From Inia geoffrensis (Eukaryota > Chordata > Mammalia > Artiodactyla > Iniidae): 64,000 nt of DNA. Where the stretch lies: assembly GCA_036417435.1 (NCBI GenBank), contig CM070909.1, positions 7,968,597-8,032,596 of the forward strand. Direction: 5' to 3'. Positions 34,291 to 45,693 of the stretch are shown in pieces. The position numbers and the translations under genes were made by a program. Under the pieces are notes generated by a model that did no database searches, had not been told where the DNA came from, and saw nothing but the letters and a program-made list of their open reading frames with translations. The stretch's first letter is position 1. Each line of letters begins with the position of its first letter.

Positions 34291-35812
34291 GCTCAGATAA
34301 TGTAGATATAATATAACCGTAAAAAAGGGGATAATGGGAAGTATATATACAATTTTTTTTACCTTCTTTGAGAAATCATAATTGATGGAGATAGTATTAA
34401 TATTGTTATGTTGAGACTGTTGTTTTGTGTAATGTAGGCTAGAGCAAATGAATCATCATGGGACATTCTAATTCTATCATTCTTGGTGTCTTTGAGAGCC
34501 AGGATTATCAACATGGATGGAAGGAGACACATATATATAACTTAGAAGAGGCTGAGGAAATGCCATGTAGTCATGGTTTTGAAATGGAAATACTATACAT
34601 ACATATGAAGTCATTGCATGTGTGTATAGAAGATTATATCTACTTATCTATATCTACATATAAAACCCAGTAGTAATAAGCATCTCTAGTGACCACAATG
34701 TGGCCTTGAAATACTATTTCCCATTAAAAAGTGAAAAACGACGTACAAAACAGGGCTTCTCAGAGAATATTCAAAGTTAGCCTGGACCATTCTACCATAC
34801 CAGATAGCATGACAGCTATGACCCACTACTAGGGTCCTGTCAAAAGGACTTCGGCACCAACGTGAAGAAACTCCCAGTACCTAAAGAGGAGACACTTCGA
34901 GCCTCTATAGAGAAAAGAATTGCAATGAACTGAAACACAGCAAACATGTTAAAATCTACAGATTTATAATATTTACAATTGGTCACCTTCAGAGGGTGAC
35001 AAGGAACCAATTCATTACCTTGAAAACTGGGTAAATAAAAGGTAAGATTCTAACATTTATCCTGCACATCCTATATGAATTGTGCCACTGAGTAACAAAA
35101 TATTGGATGAGAAAAAGTGTTTCCTTATTCAAAGAGCTGAGGTATTAGATGTAAAATGAAATAATAGATTAAGATGTCACCAACCCCCAATAAGTGAATG
35201 GATTTAGTTATCGTGTATCAATGGCGACTAACATCAAAAAACAAAAATTGAAAACCAGACACAACTCTGTGTTGAAAGAATATGCCACCACCATAGTCTC
35301 ACAAAAGGGTCACATCTGAGTCTGGCCAATCCTCAGATTCTAGCTGCCAATTTGTAGGAAATGCAGAGGACAAAGGAGCATGTTGAACAACACCAAGAGT
35401 ATGCGTCCAGCCAGATCTAGACTGCAGGTCACGTGCCAGGTTCACCAACACAAATTGTAAGGAAAATGGCAGGGGTGAGGGGAGGGGAGGAAGAAACTGC
35501 AGATTAAAGGAACTTTAAAAGGGCAAGTTTTTAAAAATGGGCAAGATTTAGCTACAGCATTTGGGGATGCACTCGAGTGATAAAACCATAAAGTAATGCA
35601 AGGACGTGGTAACTGTAAATGGGATAGTGATTCATTTTAGAGGCAGAACAGTGCTGTGTCTGGAATGAAGCACAGGGAGGGGCCACTTGGGGGCTGCGAA
35701 GTTCTTTCTTCACCTGGGTGGATTGATGGTGTTTTCCTTATAATAATTCACTAGGATATGGTTTTGTAAAGTTTTCTGTTTCTGTGTTTTATTTTACAAC
35801 AAAATGTGTGTG

Positions 35813-35953
35813 GGGGGGAATTCCCTTGCGTTCCCTGGCCATCCAGTGGTTAGAACTTGGTGATTTCACTGCCCAGGGCCTGGGTTCAATCCCTAGTTGG
35901 GGAACTAAGATCCCACAAGCCATGTGGCCAAAAAACAAACAAACAAAAAACAG
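35813..35953 (+). mobile_element. Older short CHR-type SINE
   Basis: The body contains 'atccagtggttagaacttgg', 'ggcctgggttcaatccctag' and 'ggggaactaagatcccacaa', then a CAAA-patterned tail. The flanks share 'atgtgtgtg' (35804-35812 and 35954-35962), though the second lies in a microsatellite. The 5' end shows an extra block, 'ttgcgttccc', that looks like a short tandem duplication. Confidence 0.88.
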
Positions 35954-36105
35954 ATGTGTGTGTGTCTGCGTATATACACACACTGTGTACTGTGTGTACA
36001 CAGTACACACAGTATTTGTGTATTTATATGTGTGTGTATCTGTATGTATGTATATCTATTCTATCATCTATTCATCTATTATCTATCTATGTATCTATAA
36101 TGCTT
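35954..36105. repeat. Compound microsatellite (TG, AC, TATC)
   Basis: TG runs, then a near-palindromic 'tgtgtactgtgtgtacacag' block around 35985-36012, then TATG- and ATCT-type tetranucleotides. It probably grew from the SINE tail and target site. Confidence 0.9.
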
Positions 36106-36189
36106 TGAATGAGATGTCTTTCAAGAAAAATATCTCCCCCATTGGGAAAGGACCTATAAATGATCAAAATCAAATTTTGTATGCTGGGG

Positions 36190-36255
36190 TGAGATAGTAC
36201 AGCTCAGTCTCTACATCAGTAAAGTGAGGATTAAAAACAAGACGATCTGGAAGCT
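36190..36255 (+). repeat. MIR scrap (weak)
   Basis: 'ctcagtctctacatcagtaa' followed by 'agtgaggattaaaaac' looks like a short MIR core piece. Confidence 0.3.
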
Positions 36256-37404
36256 TAGGCCAGGACTCTTACTACTAACGTGTAAACAACAGAAGCCACC
36301 TTTTGCTTTGGGACTCCACCCTGAAACACACTCCACTGGGGCCTGGCTCTCTCTTTGTCCCCAGCAATTAGCACAGTTTACACTTGAGCGATCATTGTTT
36401 TGACCTGCCCTAAGTCTCGGCATCCGGACTCCATCACCCACCATCTGTGCTCCGGCCAGGAGGACCTCTCAGCATCTCTCCAGCAAGCACTGGAAGTGGG
36501 TCTTGGCCACAGGCCTACTCTGTGACATGTCACTCATGGTCTCGAGGACTAGAGCTGATCAAAACCAGATCCGTGCAGATTTAGCAGCCCAGAATATGCG
36601 CTGCTTTGCAGTGAGAGAAGGCAAAGTAAGAGGAAAGGGAAAAAGAGGTGCCGAGGGGACGCATAGGAGAAAGAAAATGTAAAGAGAAAAGAACTAAGAT
36701 AAAAAGAAGGGAAACTGAACAGGAAGAAGAGAGAGAAAGGAGGAGTTAGGGAATGGGAGCACATAGTCAAAGAGAAGTAACATGCCTTCTGAAAAGAGTC
36801 AGTTACTGCCGGCGAAGTTGCACTCTGAACTGTGCTCAGATACTTCCAGCATTAACTAGAATACACAAGGTCTTTAAGGAGGGTTTGTTCCTCATCCTTA
36901 TCCAAATATTTATTTGTGTTTCCATAGTAACTGGGAAAATATAGAAATCCCCACCAACTCTACAAGAGACCAGAACAGCTCATTTTGAGATTCTGGGGAA
37001 CCGGCGGTCAGACTGGGACAGTGATGACATTAAGATGCTGAGGCTGCAGCCCCAAACTTGGGCCGAAAAATGCTTGGTCAGCACGGGAAGACGCACTTGC
37101 CTTGGGCTTCTCAGCACAGGCACAGGCACAGGAAAGCGGCTTTGGAACGGCTGGTGGTAACTGACCAGGTCTGAGAGAAGGGATACCTCCATTCTCCACA
37201 GGTCCGCATGCTCCTTAGCTGTCCCCCAGGCTTAAATGCACACTCTCCCCAACCTGGCTTTATCTTGACTGGGTTTGTAATCTTTCAGAATCTGCCAAGA
37301 TTATCAATAAGATACATCAGAAGACCTTGTGTCCAAACGCATCCCTGGTGATAAAATATTGATCATTAGGTATGAGTTGTGAAGATAAAAATTTTATTAC
37401 TGAA
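36256..37404. other. Unique sequence
   Basis: No repeat recognised. 36600-36740 is purine-rich on the plus strand. Minus-strand frames at 36211-36444 and 36980-37199 lack known motifs. Confidence 0.4.
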
Positions 37405-37915
37405 AGGATCAAGAAGATGTGGTACATATATACAATGGAATATTATTCAGCCATAAAAAAGAATGAAAAAAATGCCATTTGCAGTGACATGGATGGATCT
37501 AGAGATCGTCATACTGAGTGAATTAAGTCAGACAGAGGAAGACAAATATCACAATATATCGCTTATATGTGGAATCTAAAAAAAAAAAAATAGTACAAAT
37601 GAACTTATCTACAAAACAGAAAGAGACTCACAGATGTAGAAAACAGACTTATGGTTATCAAAGAGGAAAGGGGGGGAGGGATATATTGGGATATTGGGAT
37701 TGACATATAAAGACTACTATATATAAAACAGATAACTAATAAAAACCTACTGTAGATCACAGGGAGCTCTACTCAGTACTCTGTAGTGACCTTTATGGGA
37801 ATAGAATCTAAAAAAGAGTGGATATATGTATATACATAACTGATTCACTTTGCTGTACAGCAGAAACTAACACAACATTGTAAATCAACTACACTCCAAT
37901 AAAAATTAATTTAAA
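37405..37915 (+). mobile_element. L1 LINE 3' end
   Basis: Truncated L1. It starts in the ORF2 C-terminus ('aagaagatgtggtacatata', 'tattcagccataaaaaagaa') and runs through the 3' UTR to 'tttgctgtacagcagaaact' and 'ctccaataaaaatt'. This type is common in cetaceans and ruminants. Confidence 0.9.
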
Positions 37916-38169
37916 TAAAGGTACCAACATTTGCAAGCAAATTGTTTATTTTAGCTATAAATTGGAGAGGACCCAAGATGGCCTCTAGAATGATGCCCTG
38001 TTCCAGTATTTAGTCCTGAGTGGGATGAAAAGGGACAGAATATACCAGGTGGAGTGGAGGTGTGGGGAGGTAAATGCACGTCACCATTGCCTTCTTCCTG
38101 GCATTCAGCTCTTAATCGTGATCTGCTCTTAATCGTGATCTACTCCTGAGGTTTTATCCTGTGTGTGAC

Positions 38170-38345
38170 TGTACCTTGCATAGAAATTACTATAGTACAA
38201 ATAGAAATATATACATAGAATATACATTCCATGAGAGCAAGGAGTTCGATTGGACTCATTCAATCCTTCGTGCCTAGAACAATGCTTGGCACATAGCAAG
38301 CACTCAGTACATGTTTACTGAAAAATAAATAAGTAAATGAATAAA
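38170..38345 (+). mobile_element. L2 LINE 3'-end fragment
   Basis: 'acattccatgagagcaagga', 'gaacaatgcttggcacatag' and 'caagcactcagtacatgttt' with an AAATAAATAAG tail is the L2 3' terminus on the plus strand. Confidence 0.75.
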
Positions 38346-38814
38346 CCACATCTCTTATGCATGGCTGTAGAGCTGCTTTTTTGGACCATGCCTTGGAAAG
38401 TCTCTAAAAATAGTCCTTGTCTAAAAGGGTTTCTTCCTTGGGTAGATTTGCCTTTGTTTCAAGGTTTTTAGGTGTTCGGACTGGTGTGTCTGTTTCTCCC
38501 CCCTCGGATGCTTACCTGGAATCCTCTGTTGGCTTCTGGACTTCACCTGACCCCACGTCCTTGAGTGCTGGCCCAGATTTGATTCCTGACTCTGCCTTGA
38601 CCCCCTGCTTCTGCGTAGTTCACGAGTCCAGGACTGTACCCGCCATATTCTCTCCCTTCTTTCATGACTTTTGCTCATGGATAGGTCAATAGCAGGTTCC
38701 TGAGAGGGAGGGAAACACGTATTGGCAGAAGACTCTGAAAGAGTTAAAAGATGAGAATTAGCTGACACTGTAATCAAGCATGTTCTAAAAAGTTTATGTG
38801 CTGATTAATCTGAT
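38346..38814. other. Unique sequence
   Basis: No repeat recognised. The plus frame 38417-38692 (91 codons) is rich in S, P and F, and I do not recognise it. Confidence 0.35.
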
Positions 38815-38940
38815 CCATATGCAACACAGTAAAGTAGGTTTTATTATCACCCTCATTTTTAATTAAGGAAACTGAGGCACAGAGAAGTTAATTAAGTGGC
38901 CCAAAGTCTCACAGCTAAGAAAGGACAAAGCCAAGATTTT
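38815..38940 (-). repeat. MIR SINE fragment
   Basis: 'aaggaaactgaggcacagag' then 'gtggcccaaagtctcacagc' is the reverse-complement MIR core. It is cut on the right by an L1. Confidence 0.75.
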
Positions 38941-39625
38941 GTTTTGTTTGTTTGTTTTTAATTATTTTTTATTGAAATACAGTTGATTTACAATGTTGTG
39001 TTAGTTTCAGGTGTACAGCAAAGTGATTCAGATATATAAATATATATATATATAAATATATTATTTCTCAGGTTCTTTTCCCTTATAAGTTATTACAAAA
39101 TATTGGCTATAGTGTATAGCACCAATATTGTATATTGGTACTGTGTATAGCACCAATATTGTATACTGATGCTATACAGTAGGACCTGTTGGTCATCTAT
39201 TTCATATATAGTAGTGTATATCTGTTAATCTCAACCTCCTAATTTATCCCTCCCCCCCATCTTTCCCCTTTGGTAATCATAGGTTTGTTTTCTATGTCTG
39301 TGAGTCTCTTTCTGTTTTGTAAATAAGTTCATTTGTATCTTTTTTTTTTTTTAGATTCCACATATAAGTGATATCATGTGATATTTGTCTTTCTCTGACT
39401 TACTTCACTTAGTATGGTAATTTCTAGGTCCATCCATGTTGCTGTACATGGCATTATTTCATTCTTTTTTATGGCTGAGTAATATTCTGATGTGTATATG
39501 TACCACATCTTCTTTAACCATTCATCTGTCAATGGACACTTAGGTTGCCTCCATGTCTTGGCTTTTGTAAACAGTGCTGCAATGAACATTGGGGTACATG
39601 GATCTTTTCGAATTATGGTTTAAAC
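38941..39625 (-). mobile_element. L1 LINE 3' end, reverse orientation
   Basis: The T-rich left edge is the A-tail. It is followed by 'gtgtacagcaaagtgattca' (3' UTR), and further right by the reverse complement of the ORF2 end ('attcttttttatggctgagt', 'gtaccacatcttctttaacc', 'ttcatctgtcaatggacact'). A minus frame at 39374-39589 keeps 'WLKKMWYIYTSEYYSAIKKN'. It contains a short tandem duplication at 39112-39173. Confidence 0.92.
39112..39173. repeat. Two-copy 31-bp tandem repeat
   Basis: 'gtgtatagcaccaatattgt' occurs at 39112 and again at 39143. Two adjacent units of about 31 bp with a few differences at their ends lie inside the L1 3' UTR. Confidence 0.9.
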
Positions 39626-39799
39626 TCTGACGGTTTGCTGAAGAGCTGGAACTCATCACCACAACAATACACCCATGTTGATTCCAGGAGTGATTTTCTC
39701 CTAGTCAGCGTAGGTAGATAACAAGAGGACGACGGAATGGGAGGTAGGCAGGGCAAGGAGAAAGAGCACAAAACTTGGGCTTTCTTCCATAATCAAAAA

Positions 39800-40200
39800 C
39801 AACTACCATCAGCATGGCACCCATCCACTGAGTGTTTACTGCATGTGTGCAGATGGAGACTAGGACTTTTTTTTGTTTTTTTTTCGGTACGCTGGCCTCT
39901 CACTGCTGTGGCCTTTCCCGTTGCGGAGCACGGGCTCCGGCCGCTCCGCGGCACGTGGGATCTTCCCGGACCGGGGCATGAACCCGTGTCCCCTGCATCG
40001 GCAAGCGGACTCTCAACCACTGTGCCACCAGGGAAGCCCTGGAGACTAGGATTTTAATTTCTCTTCAGAACAAGCCTCTGAGATGCAAAATCAGATTCTC
40101 AACGCATTCAACATTTCTCCAAGGTCACTGGTCTAGAACTGGCAACTTAAGATTCGTTCTCTGGTCTTGTCCCAAGCCTGTGCTCTAAACCACCATCCTG
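39800..40200 (-). repeat. MIR SINE split by a CHR SINE
   Basis: The left part has 'ccatccactgagtgtttact' and the right part has 'tttctccaaggtcactggtc' and 'cccaagcctgtgctctaaac'. Together they read as one reverse MIR once the insertion at 39866-40039 is removed. Confidence 0.65.
39866..40039 (-). mobile_element. CHR-type SINE with internal deletion
   Basis: Reverse copy with an exact 12-bp duplication, 'tggagactagga' (39854-39865 and 40040-40051). About 35 bases that sister copies have between 'gggctccgg' and 'ccgctccgcgg' are missing, making it shorter. The deletion sits between similar 'ccgg/ccg' sequences. Confidence 0.95.
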
Positions 40201-40714
40201 AACTCCGTCCCCTGACCACAGAGCCTCCACATACAGCCTTGGGGAGCCCTGGCACGTGCCTCACTCACATCCCTCTCTGCCAACAGTTATGTAGGGGTTA
40301 TGTAGGACAAAGTTCTAAGCTCTACGTTCTGTATGTTGTTTTAGGGTTTGTGTCACAGCAAGGAAGGAATAGGATTACTTCATGTTCCAAATATGGTTGA
40401 TCTTTATCTGAGAATTTTTTTCTCAAACAGACTTAATGTGACAGTGAAAGTGGGTTGAGCTCAAAATGAATTGCAATGTAAAATACCTGAAAGTGGAAAT
40501 ACAACACAGCACTAGAAACCCTCATCATTTTATTGTATTATAGCCACCAAGATGTTGCCTCTTATACCCATCCCTTGAGATTTAGCTGTTGGACATTTTC
40601 CTTGACATTTCTGCTTTTCTCTTTAAGGCAAGTCTTTCACGCTGTGTACATTTCCCACCACTTGAATTTTCTGACTTCTTTCCATATATCATGACTGATG
40701 CCATTTCAAGTAGA
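40201..40714. other. Unique sequence, nothing recognised
   Basis: No feature supported. Confidence 0.4.
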
Positions 40715-40800
40715 TAAAATTGTGTTAAGTGCCTACTGTGTGTGGGGACCTGGACTGAAAGCCAAGCAAAGTTAGACACGTAAACAGCTAATTGGCAGAG
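40715..40800 (-). mobile_element. L2 3'-end scrap (weak)
   Basis: 'ttgtgttaagtgcctactgt' with the following 'gtggggacctgg' resembles the reverse-complement L2 terminus. Confidence 0.4.
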
Positions 40801-40939
40801 TGGGAGTGTTATAAAGAGGGGTTGAGATAGGGCTTGAGGGGAAACCTACAAGGTGACAGTTGATCTGTTCTTTGCAAGAGGAGGGCAAATTAGGAGGGCA
40901 TAATTAAGAGGTATGACCTTGAGTAATGGGGAGACCCCT

Positions 40940-41095
40940 GGATGCCTGTGCTGTGACCTTTGGCTCTGGTGCCAACAAGTGTACGATTCCAGGTGAATCA
41001 TTTTATGAGCTCTTTGTTTTCTCATCCATAAAACAAATCAGTTACACTGAATGGTGTCCCAGATCCCATGCAACTTAAAATCTGAAATGACACCT
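40940..41095 (+). repeat. MIR SINE fragment (weak)
   Basis: 'ctgtgacctttggctctggt' followed by 'tctttgttttctcatccata' follows part of MIR. Confidence 0.4.
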
Positions 41096-41515
41096 TTCTA
41101 AATCAGTGCCATGACCCATCCAGCCTATTATTGCTTTAAATATGTCATCAAGGAATACACTACAGTAGTTACCAACTCATGACATGGACCCTAAAAAGAA
41201 AGCACCATGAGATGGAAGCTTGCCCTATTGTCTGTCTAGAGAGGTTTGGCCACTGACCAACACCTGACAGCCAAGAGCAGACAGATTAAGTAAGTTGTTC
41301 CTGTTGCCTATTCAGTCCTGGATTAATAGACTATTTCTTTAGCTCCTGACTGCTTCTCTTTTTAGCCTGTCTTAACACATCCAGTTGTTAATCCTGGCCT
41401 AATAGCTGAGGTTTGCTTATGGACAGAGGAAAGTCAGAGCATGCGGGGTCATGGTGGCAGAGGAGAGAGATGATGATTTCCTAGGATTTCCCATATATTG
41501 TAAATTTTGGAAGGA
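41096..41515. other. Unique sequence, nothing recognised
   Basis: No feature supported. Confidence 0.4.
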
Positions 41516-41529
41516 GGGATGTGTTTCTT

Positions 41530-41660
41530 TTTTCCTTTTTTTTTTTCCCTTTGGCCACGCCGCAAGGCATGTGGGATCTTAGTTCCCCGACCAGGGATCA
41601 AACCCACACCTCCCGCGGTGGAAGCGCAGAGTCTTACCACTGGACCACCAGGGAAGTCCG
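41530..41660 (-). mobile_element. Older short CHR-type SINE
   Basis: Reverse copy: T-rich tail, 'cttagttccccgaccaggga', and 'ggaccaccagggaagtcc' at the SINE 5' end. An exact 14-bp duplication, 'gggatgtgtttctt', flanks it (41516-41529 and 41661-41674). Confidence 0.95.
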
Positions 41661-41674
41661 GGGATGTGTTTCTT

Positions 41675-42299
41675 ATAGTGAAGTTCTGACCGTTCATCAA
41701 TGCCTTCAATTGAATTTTAACATGTGAGTTTCTGTTGAGTGAGGGACCTATGTAATGGGCAGGGTCCAGTAGGGACTCACTGACATTTCAGGTAAAATAA
41801 GTCCAGCTTAATCCAGAGAGGAAGAGTTAGGAAAAGTGCCCCCTTAGTTTCCAGGCTTGGTGCAGGTCTGACTCACGCCCTCTCCATTTAATCCTTCTGG
41901 CCCCCTGAAGTCTTCTGACTCCATGACTGTTGACCATCTCCGTGCAAGATGCCAAAAGCATCTTTCAAAGTCACGGATCAACCAAGAGGGTGCCCTTGGC
42001 CTCCTATTCAGGCCTCATGGGCCTTTGCCATGGCCACGTTTCTGCACTGCAAACAACTAACAGGCAGCTGAGCAAGAGAGAGCAGTGCCGAGCCTGCCAA
42101 CGCTCGGGGCGGTGCATCCTTGACCTTGTGTCTGCCATAGTATAATGGATGAATTATTAATTATGATGTTTCACCAGGATAAAGGAAACTTGTAGGCGAT
42201 TCTCTCCAAAGACAAGAGTACAAAAGACTGTGCCTGGGGCTCAGGATTTTGTTACTGGCAGATGAACATTTGGAAGAGAATAATAGAGATGTTTGATAT
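41675..42299. other. Unique sequence, nothing recognised
   Basis: No feature supported. The plus frame 41930-42145 has no known motif. Confidence 0.4.
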
Positions 42300-42450
42300 T
42301 TTTCACCTCACCTTTCAGCCAAGCACTTAATAAGCACGAATTCATTAATTTTCAAAGCAGCCTTGTGAGAAAGGAAATATCATTTCTACATTTTTCTCCC
42401 CACAATTTTTAAAGGTTGAAAAATTAAGGCATCTTAATTTGCCTATCCCA
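42300..42450 (-). repeat. MIR SINE fragment
   Basis: 'gccaagcacttaataagcac', 'caaagcagccttgtgagaaa' and 'gaaaaattaaggcatcttaa' are reverse-complement MIR in order, diverged. Confidence 0.5.
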
Positions 42451-42949
42451 TTGCTTCTAAAAAGCAGTACTAAATGCATGTTCTCTCAAAGCACTATTTA
42501 AATGCAACTTCACAACTCAAACTGTTTCTTCTTCTAAATAAAGGGAAATGTTCATCATACCAGGAAATGTTTAAGAAATTGAGACATTTGTTTTGATTCT
42601 GACTGTCAGATCAAGAATGTTTGGGGACTCTTAGGAACCCAATAAATATTCCAACAGTTTCCCATTTGTTACTTGCCTAAAAATCTAATTTGTTAGAAAA
42701 AAATCATCACCTTCACAGCCCCAAATATTGTGGGTAAATGCTACCAAAATGTTTTCTTTGTAACTACCTTTCCTAGAATCAAAAATTAAAGAGTATTTGA
42801 TTTTATCTATAGAGATACATGAGTTTTAAATGCTTTAAGGGCATTCACCATCTACCCGACACAAGTTGGCTGGTGTAGAGGTGTGGAGAAGATAGAGGGA
42901 GCAAGGAATTGGTGGCAAGGACCTGGATGGAGACGTTCATGTGTCAGTT
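42451..42949. other. Unique AT-rich sequence
   Basis: No feature supported. Confidence 0.4.
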
Positions 42950-43110
42950 TATTGTTGTCATTATCACTGACATCATTGTCATCACTACCAGTTATGTACA
43001 TCAGTATATTACACCACAATTCACAAGGGCCTTTTAAACATTGATTGATTAAATTCTGTAAGAGCCCCACAAGTTAGGTTTTGTGATCCTATCAGAGACC
43101 CTGCCTCCAA
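42950..43110 (-). repeat. MIR SINE fragment (weak)
   Basis: 'tgattaaattctgtaagagc' with 'cccacaagttaggttttgtg' resembles the reverse MIR 3' core. Confidence 0.4.
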
Positions 43111-45085
43111 AAGAGACAATGTAAATAACATTATTTGGAGACCTGATGGGGTCAATGTATAACATTATCCATTTTCAAGCCTGAATGCTGAACGAATTGA
43201 GATAGAAGAATAGACATTTAGAGAATAAGATGTTTCCCCTCTTATTAATAAAGTTGTCAAGGAACATTGTTTAAAAGTGTGACAACAGTGAGATTCTTAA
43301 TACTGAATCCCAAATTAAGCAGACACCTCTGCTCAGGCACAAACAGCATTGGATAACCACAGGTCCACTCCCTAAGGAAAGAGAATGTTTCAGAATTGCT
43401 CAGGACACAAACTCCCTGCAAGCATGTCCCATAGAAGGAAGAGATGAACCATGCAGGTTCAATTACTCATCCCAAACCCACCTACTAGAAAAGTCACATC
43501 TCCTGTCTCAGGTTCTGATGGATGTCTCTCCATTTGGAAGGATGTCCAAGAGAAGGGAATACTAATTCCCTTCCAACATATGACTCCTTCTATCAGAATT
43601 TTCCACTATTTTATTTTGGCGTAATGCTTAGAGATAGTTGGGTTTTGTGGGGTTTTTGGTTTGTGTGTTTTTGGGGTTTGGTTTTATTTTGTTTTTACCC
43701 TCTTGTGTTTTATTAGATGTTATGTTGGCTGGTGGGAGACAGTCGCTAAGCCCTGGTCAGTAGAGACTGAGGCACGAGATTCTGCCAAAACAGGGAGGTC
43801 TGGTGGGCAATTGTGGAGTTTCTCACATTCAGTACACCCTTCTCCACCTTCTGCTAACAGCAGAGCCACCTTAATATGCCTGATTTTAAAAACTAACTAG
43901 TTAGAACCCAAGGTATTTATTATTTGGTTTATCTCAGAGTAGTTCTCCATCTTAGCTAGATCCAAGTTAGTTGTCCATGTTACAGGAGATAAAAGCCAGT
44001 TTTCTTTTTGGATCTGTCTTATATACCTCCAATTCACCCTCCTCTGATAGCAGGAGGAGCCCTACTTCTGAATAACTCCTCCACTGACAAATTTTCTTGG
44101 TCTCTGTGTCAACCTTGACATTCAGATGAATTTTCATCCCAATCCCTCCCTTCTCAGGATCAACCCCCAAAGTCCATCTTCCCAGGAACGTACCTCTCAT
44201 CTATATCTGGGAAGCTGACACGTTTATATTCCAAAGAGGCAGAGGGAAATTGAAGTGTCTTTCTAATACTAGGGATCTGGTGAAAGTCTAGGTATTGTAC
44301 GGTATAAACAGTGGACCACCTGCAAAGAGGTAGATAGATTAAAATGTGCAGGTGATTATCAAAAGTAATCACTGTGACAGTGTCACATAGGTGGGGTCAA
44401 CTCTTGTGCAGAAGAGGGAAGCTGGACTGATCCAGAGGAATGTCAAGAAGGACTCTGCTTCCAGGTTGAAATTGTCTGTTTTCTCTCTTCATTTAAGGTC
44501 CCAGTTACCTCTGGATATATCATCAGTTAAATAGAAGGATGAAAGATCAACAAGGGCAGCTAACTACAGTTCTTAGGCAAAGATTCTTTCTCTTATATTA
44601 AAAGAAATAAATTCCAAAGCCAAGCTTGGCTTCTTCTCATTTTGCTTCTTTGAGTTAAGCCCAAACTGTAGGTCATATTTTGATACAAATGTAGGTCTTT
44701 TGATCATGAGAATCCACAAAACATGGCATAGGACATGGCGTGAGGAATGGGAGAGTCCACCTTAAGAAAGGTCCAAGAGAGGAGATGATGCTGTATGGCA
44801 GTGGTACCAATGGCTAGTCCATGGACTGGGCCAGTCCACCAACTGTTTGTTATGTGTCTGCAATGAAATAGCTGTGGAACTTTCTGTAGAGAACAGTTAG
44901 AAACATTTTCAGCATTTTGACAGAGTCATTCTATGACTGTTGACTCTGTTAATAATAAAGTATTTGTCTCATGTTACGCGTGACTGCTTTTTATCTTTCT
45001 AGCAATGCATTTTATTGTAATTTTAAATAAAAGTGTTAATCCATGAAATATTAGACATTAAAAAGACTTTCTTTTACCACAGATA
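43111..45085. other. Unique sequence, about 2 kb
   Basis: No repeat family recognised with confidence. A G/T-rich patch at 43640-43705 contains runs such as 'tggggtttttggtttgtgtg'. 44815-44990 may be a decayed DNA transposon fragment ('aataataaagtatttgtctc'). Minus frames 43967-44200 and 44160-44372 have no known motif. Confidence 0.35.
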
Positions 45086-45094
45086 AAGAAGTAA

Positions 45095-45684
45095 TCAAAG
45101 ATACATGCACCCCAATGTTCACTGCAGCACTGTTTACAACGGCCAAGGCATGGAAGCAACCTAAATGTCCATCAACAGATGAATGGATAAAGAAGATGTG
45201 GTACATATATACATTGGAGTATTACTCAGCCATAAAAAAGAATGAAATAATGCCATTTGCAGCAACATGGGTGCACCTAGAGATTATCATACTAAGTGAA
45301 GTAAGTCAGACAAAGACAAATATATGATATCACTTATATGTGAAATATAAAAAATGATAAAAATGAACTAATTTAGGAAAAAAGCAGACTCACAGACTCC
45401 AAAAACAAACGTATGGTTACCAAAGGGGAAAGGGGAGGGGAGGGATAAATTAGGAGTTTGGGATTAACATATACACACTATTATATATAAAATTGATAAT
45501 CAACAAGGACCTACTGCCTAGCACAGGGAACTCTGCTCCATATTCTGTAATAACCTATATGGGAAAAGAATCTGAAAAAGAATGGATACATGTGTATGTA
45601 TATCTGAATCACTTCGCTGTACACCTGAAACTAACACAACATTGCAAATCAACTATACTCCATTATAAAATAAAATTTAAAAAA
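45095..45684 (+). mobile_element. L1 LINE 3' end with target duplication
   Basis: Starts in the ORF2 C-terminus. Frame 45115-45327 contains 'STDEWIKKMWYIYTLEYYSA'. It runs through the 3' UTR to 'cgctgtacacctgaaactaa' and an A-rich tail. A 9-bp duplication, 'aaagaagta', flanks it (45086-45094 and 45685-45693). It is severely 5'-truncated. Confidence 0.93.
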
Positions 45685-45693
45685 AAAGAAGTA

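Larger units (their letters stand above)
32430..35803 (+). mobile_element. HAL1-like half-LINE, interrupted by a SINE
   Basis: HAL1 elements are L1 relatives that carry an ORF1-like region and lack ORF2. Recognisable blocks: 'gaagagattaaaaatatttg', 'agatccaacacactgatgat', 'accagacattgaaagagtac', 'gcccttcctaaggaaattac', then 3' region blocks 'tagaagaggctgaggaaatg' and 'gtgacaaggaaccaattcat'. The end resembles an L1 terminus, 'attttacaacaaaatgtg'. It begins almost exactly where the L1M copy ends. A reverse CHR SINE sits at 33148-33356 and a tetranucleotide repeat at 34217-34290. All frames are destroyed. It could be an L1 subfamily with a similar 3' end instead of true HAL1. Confidence 0.65.

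Noticed and set aside
39112..39173. CRISPR-like or satellite array
   Set aside because: Only two units without spacers, inside an L1 3' UTR.
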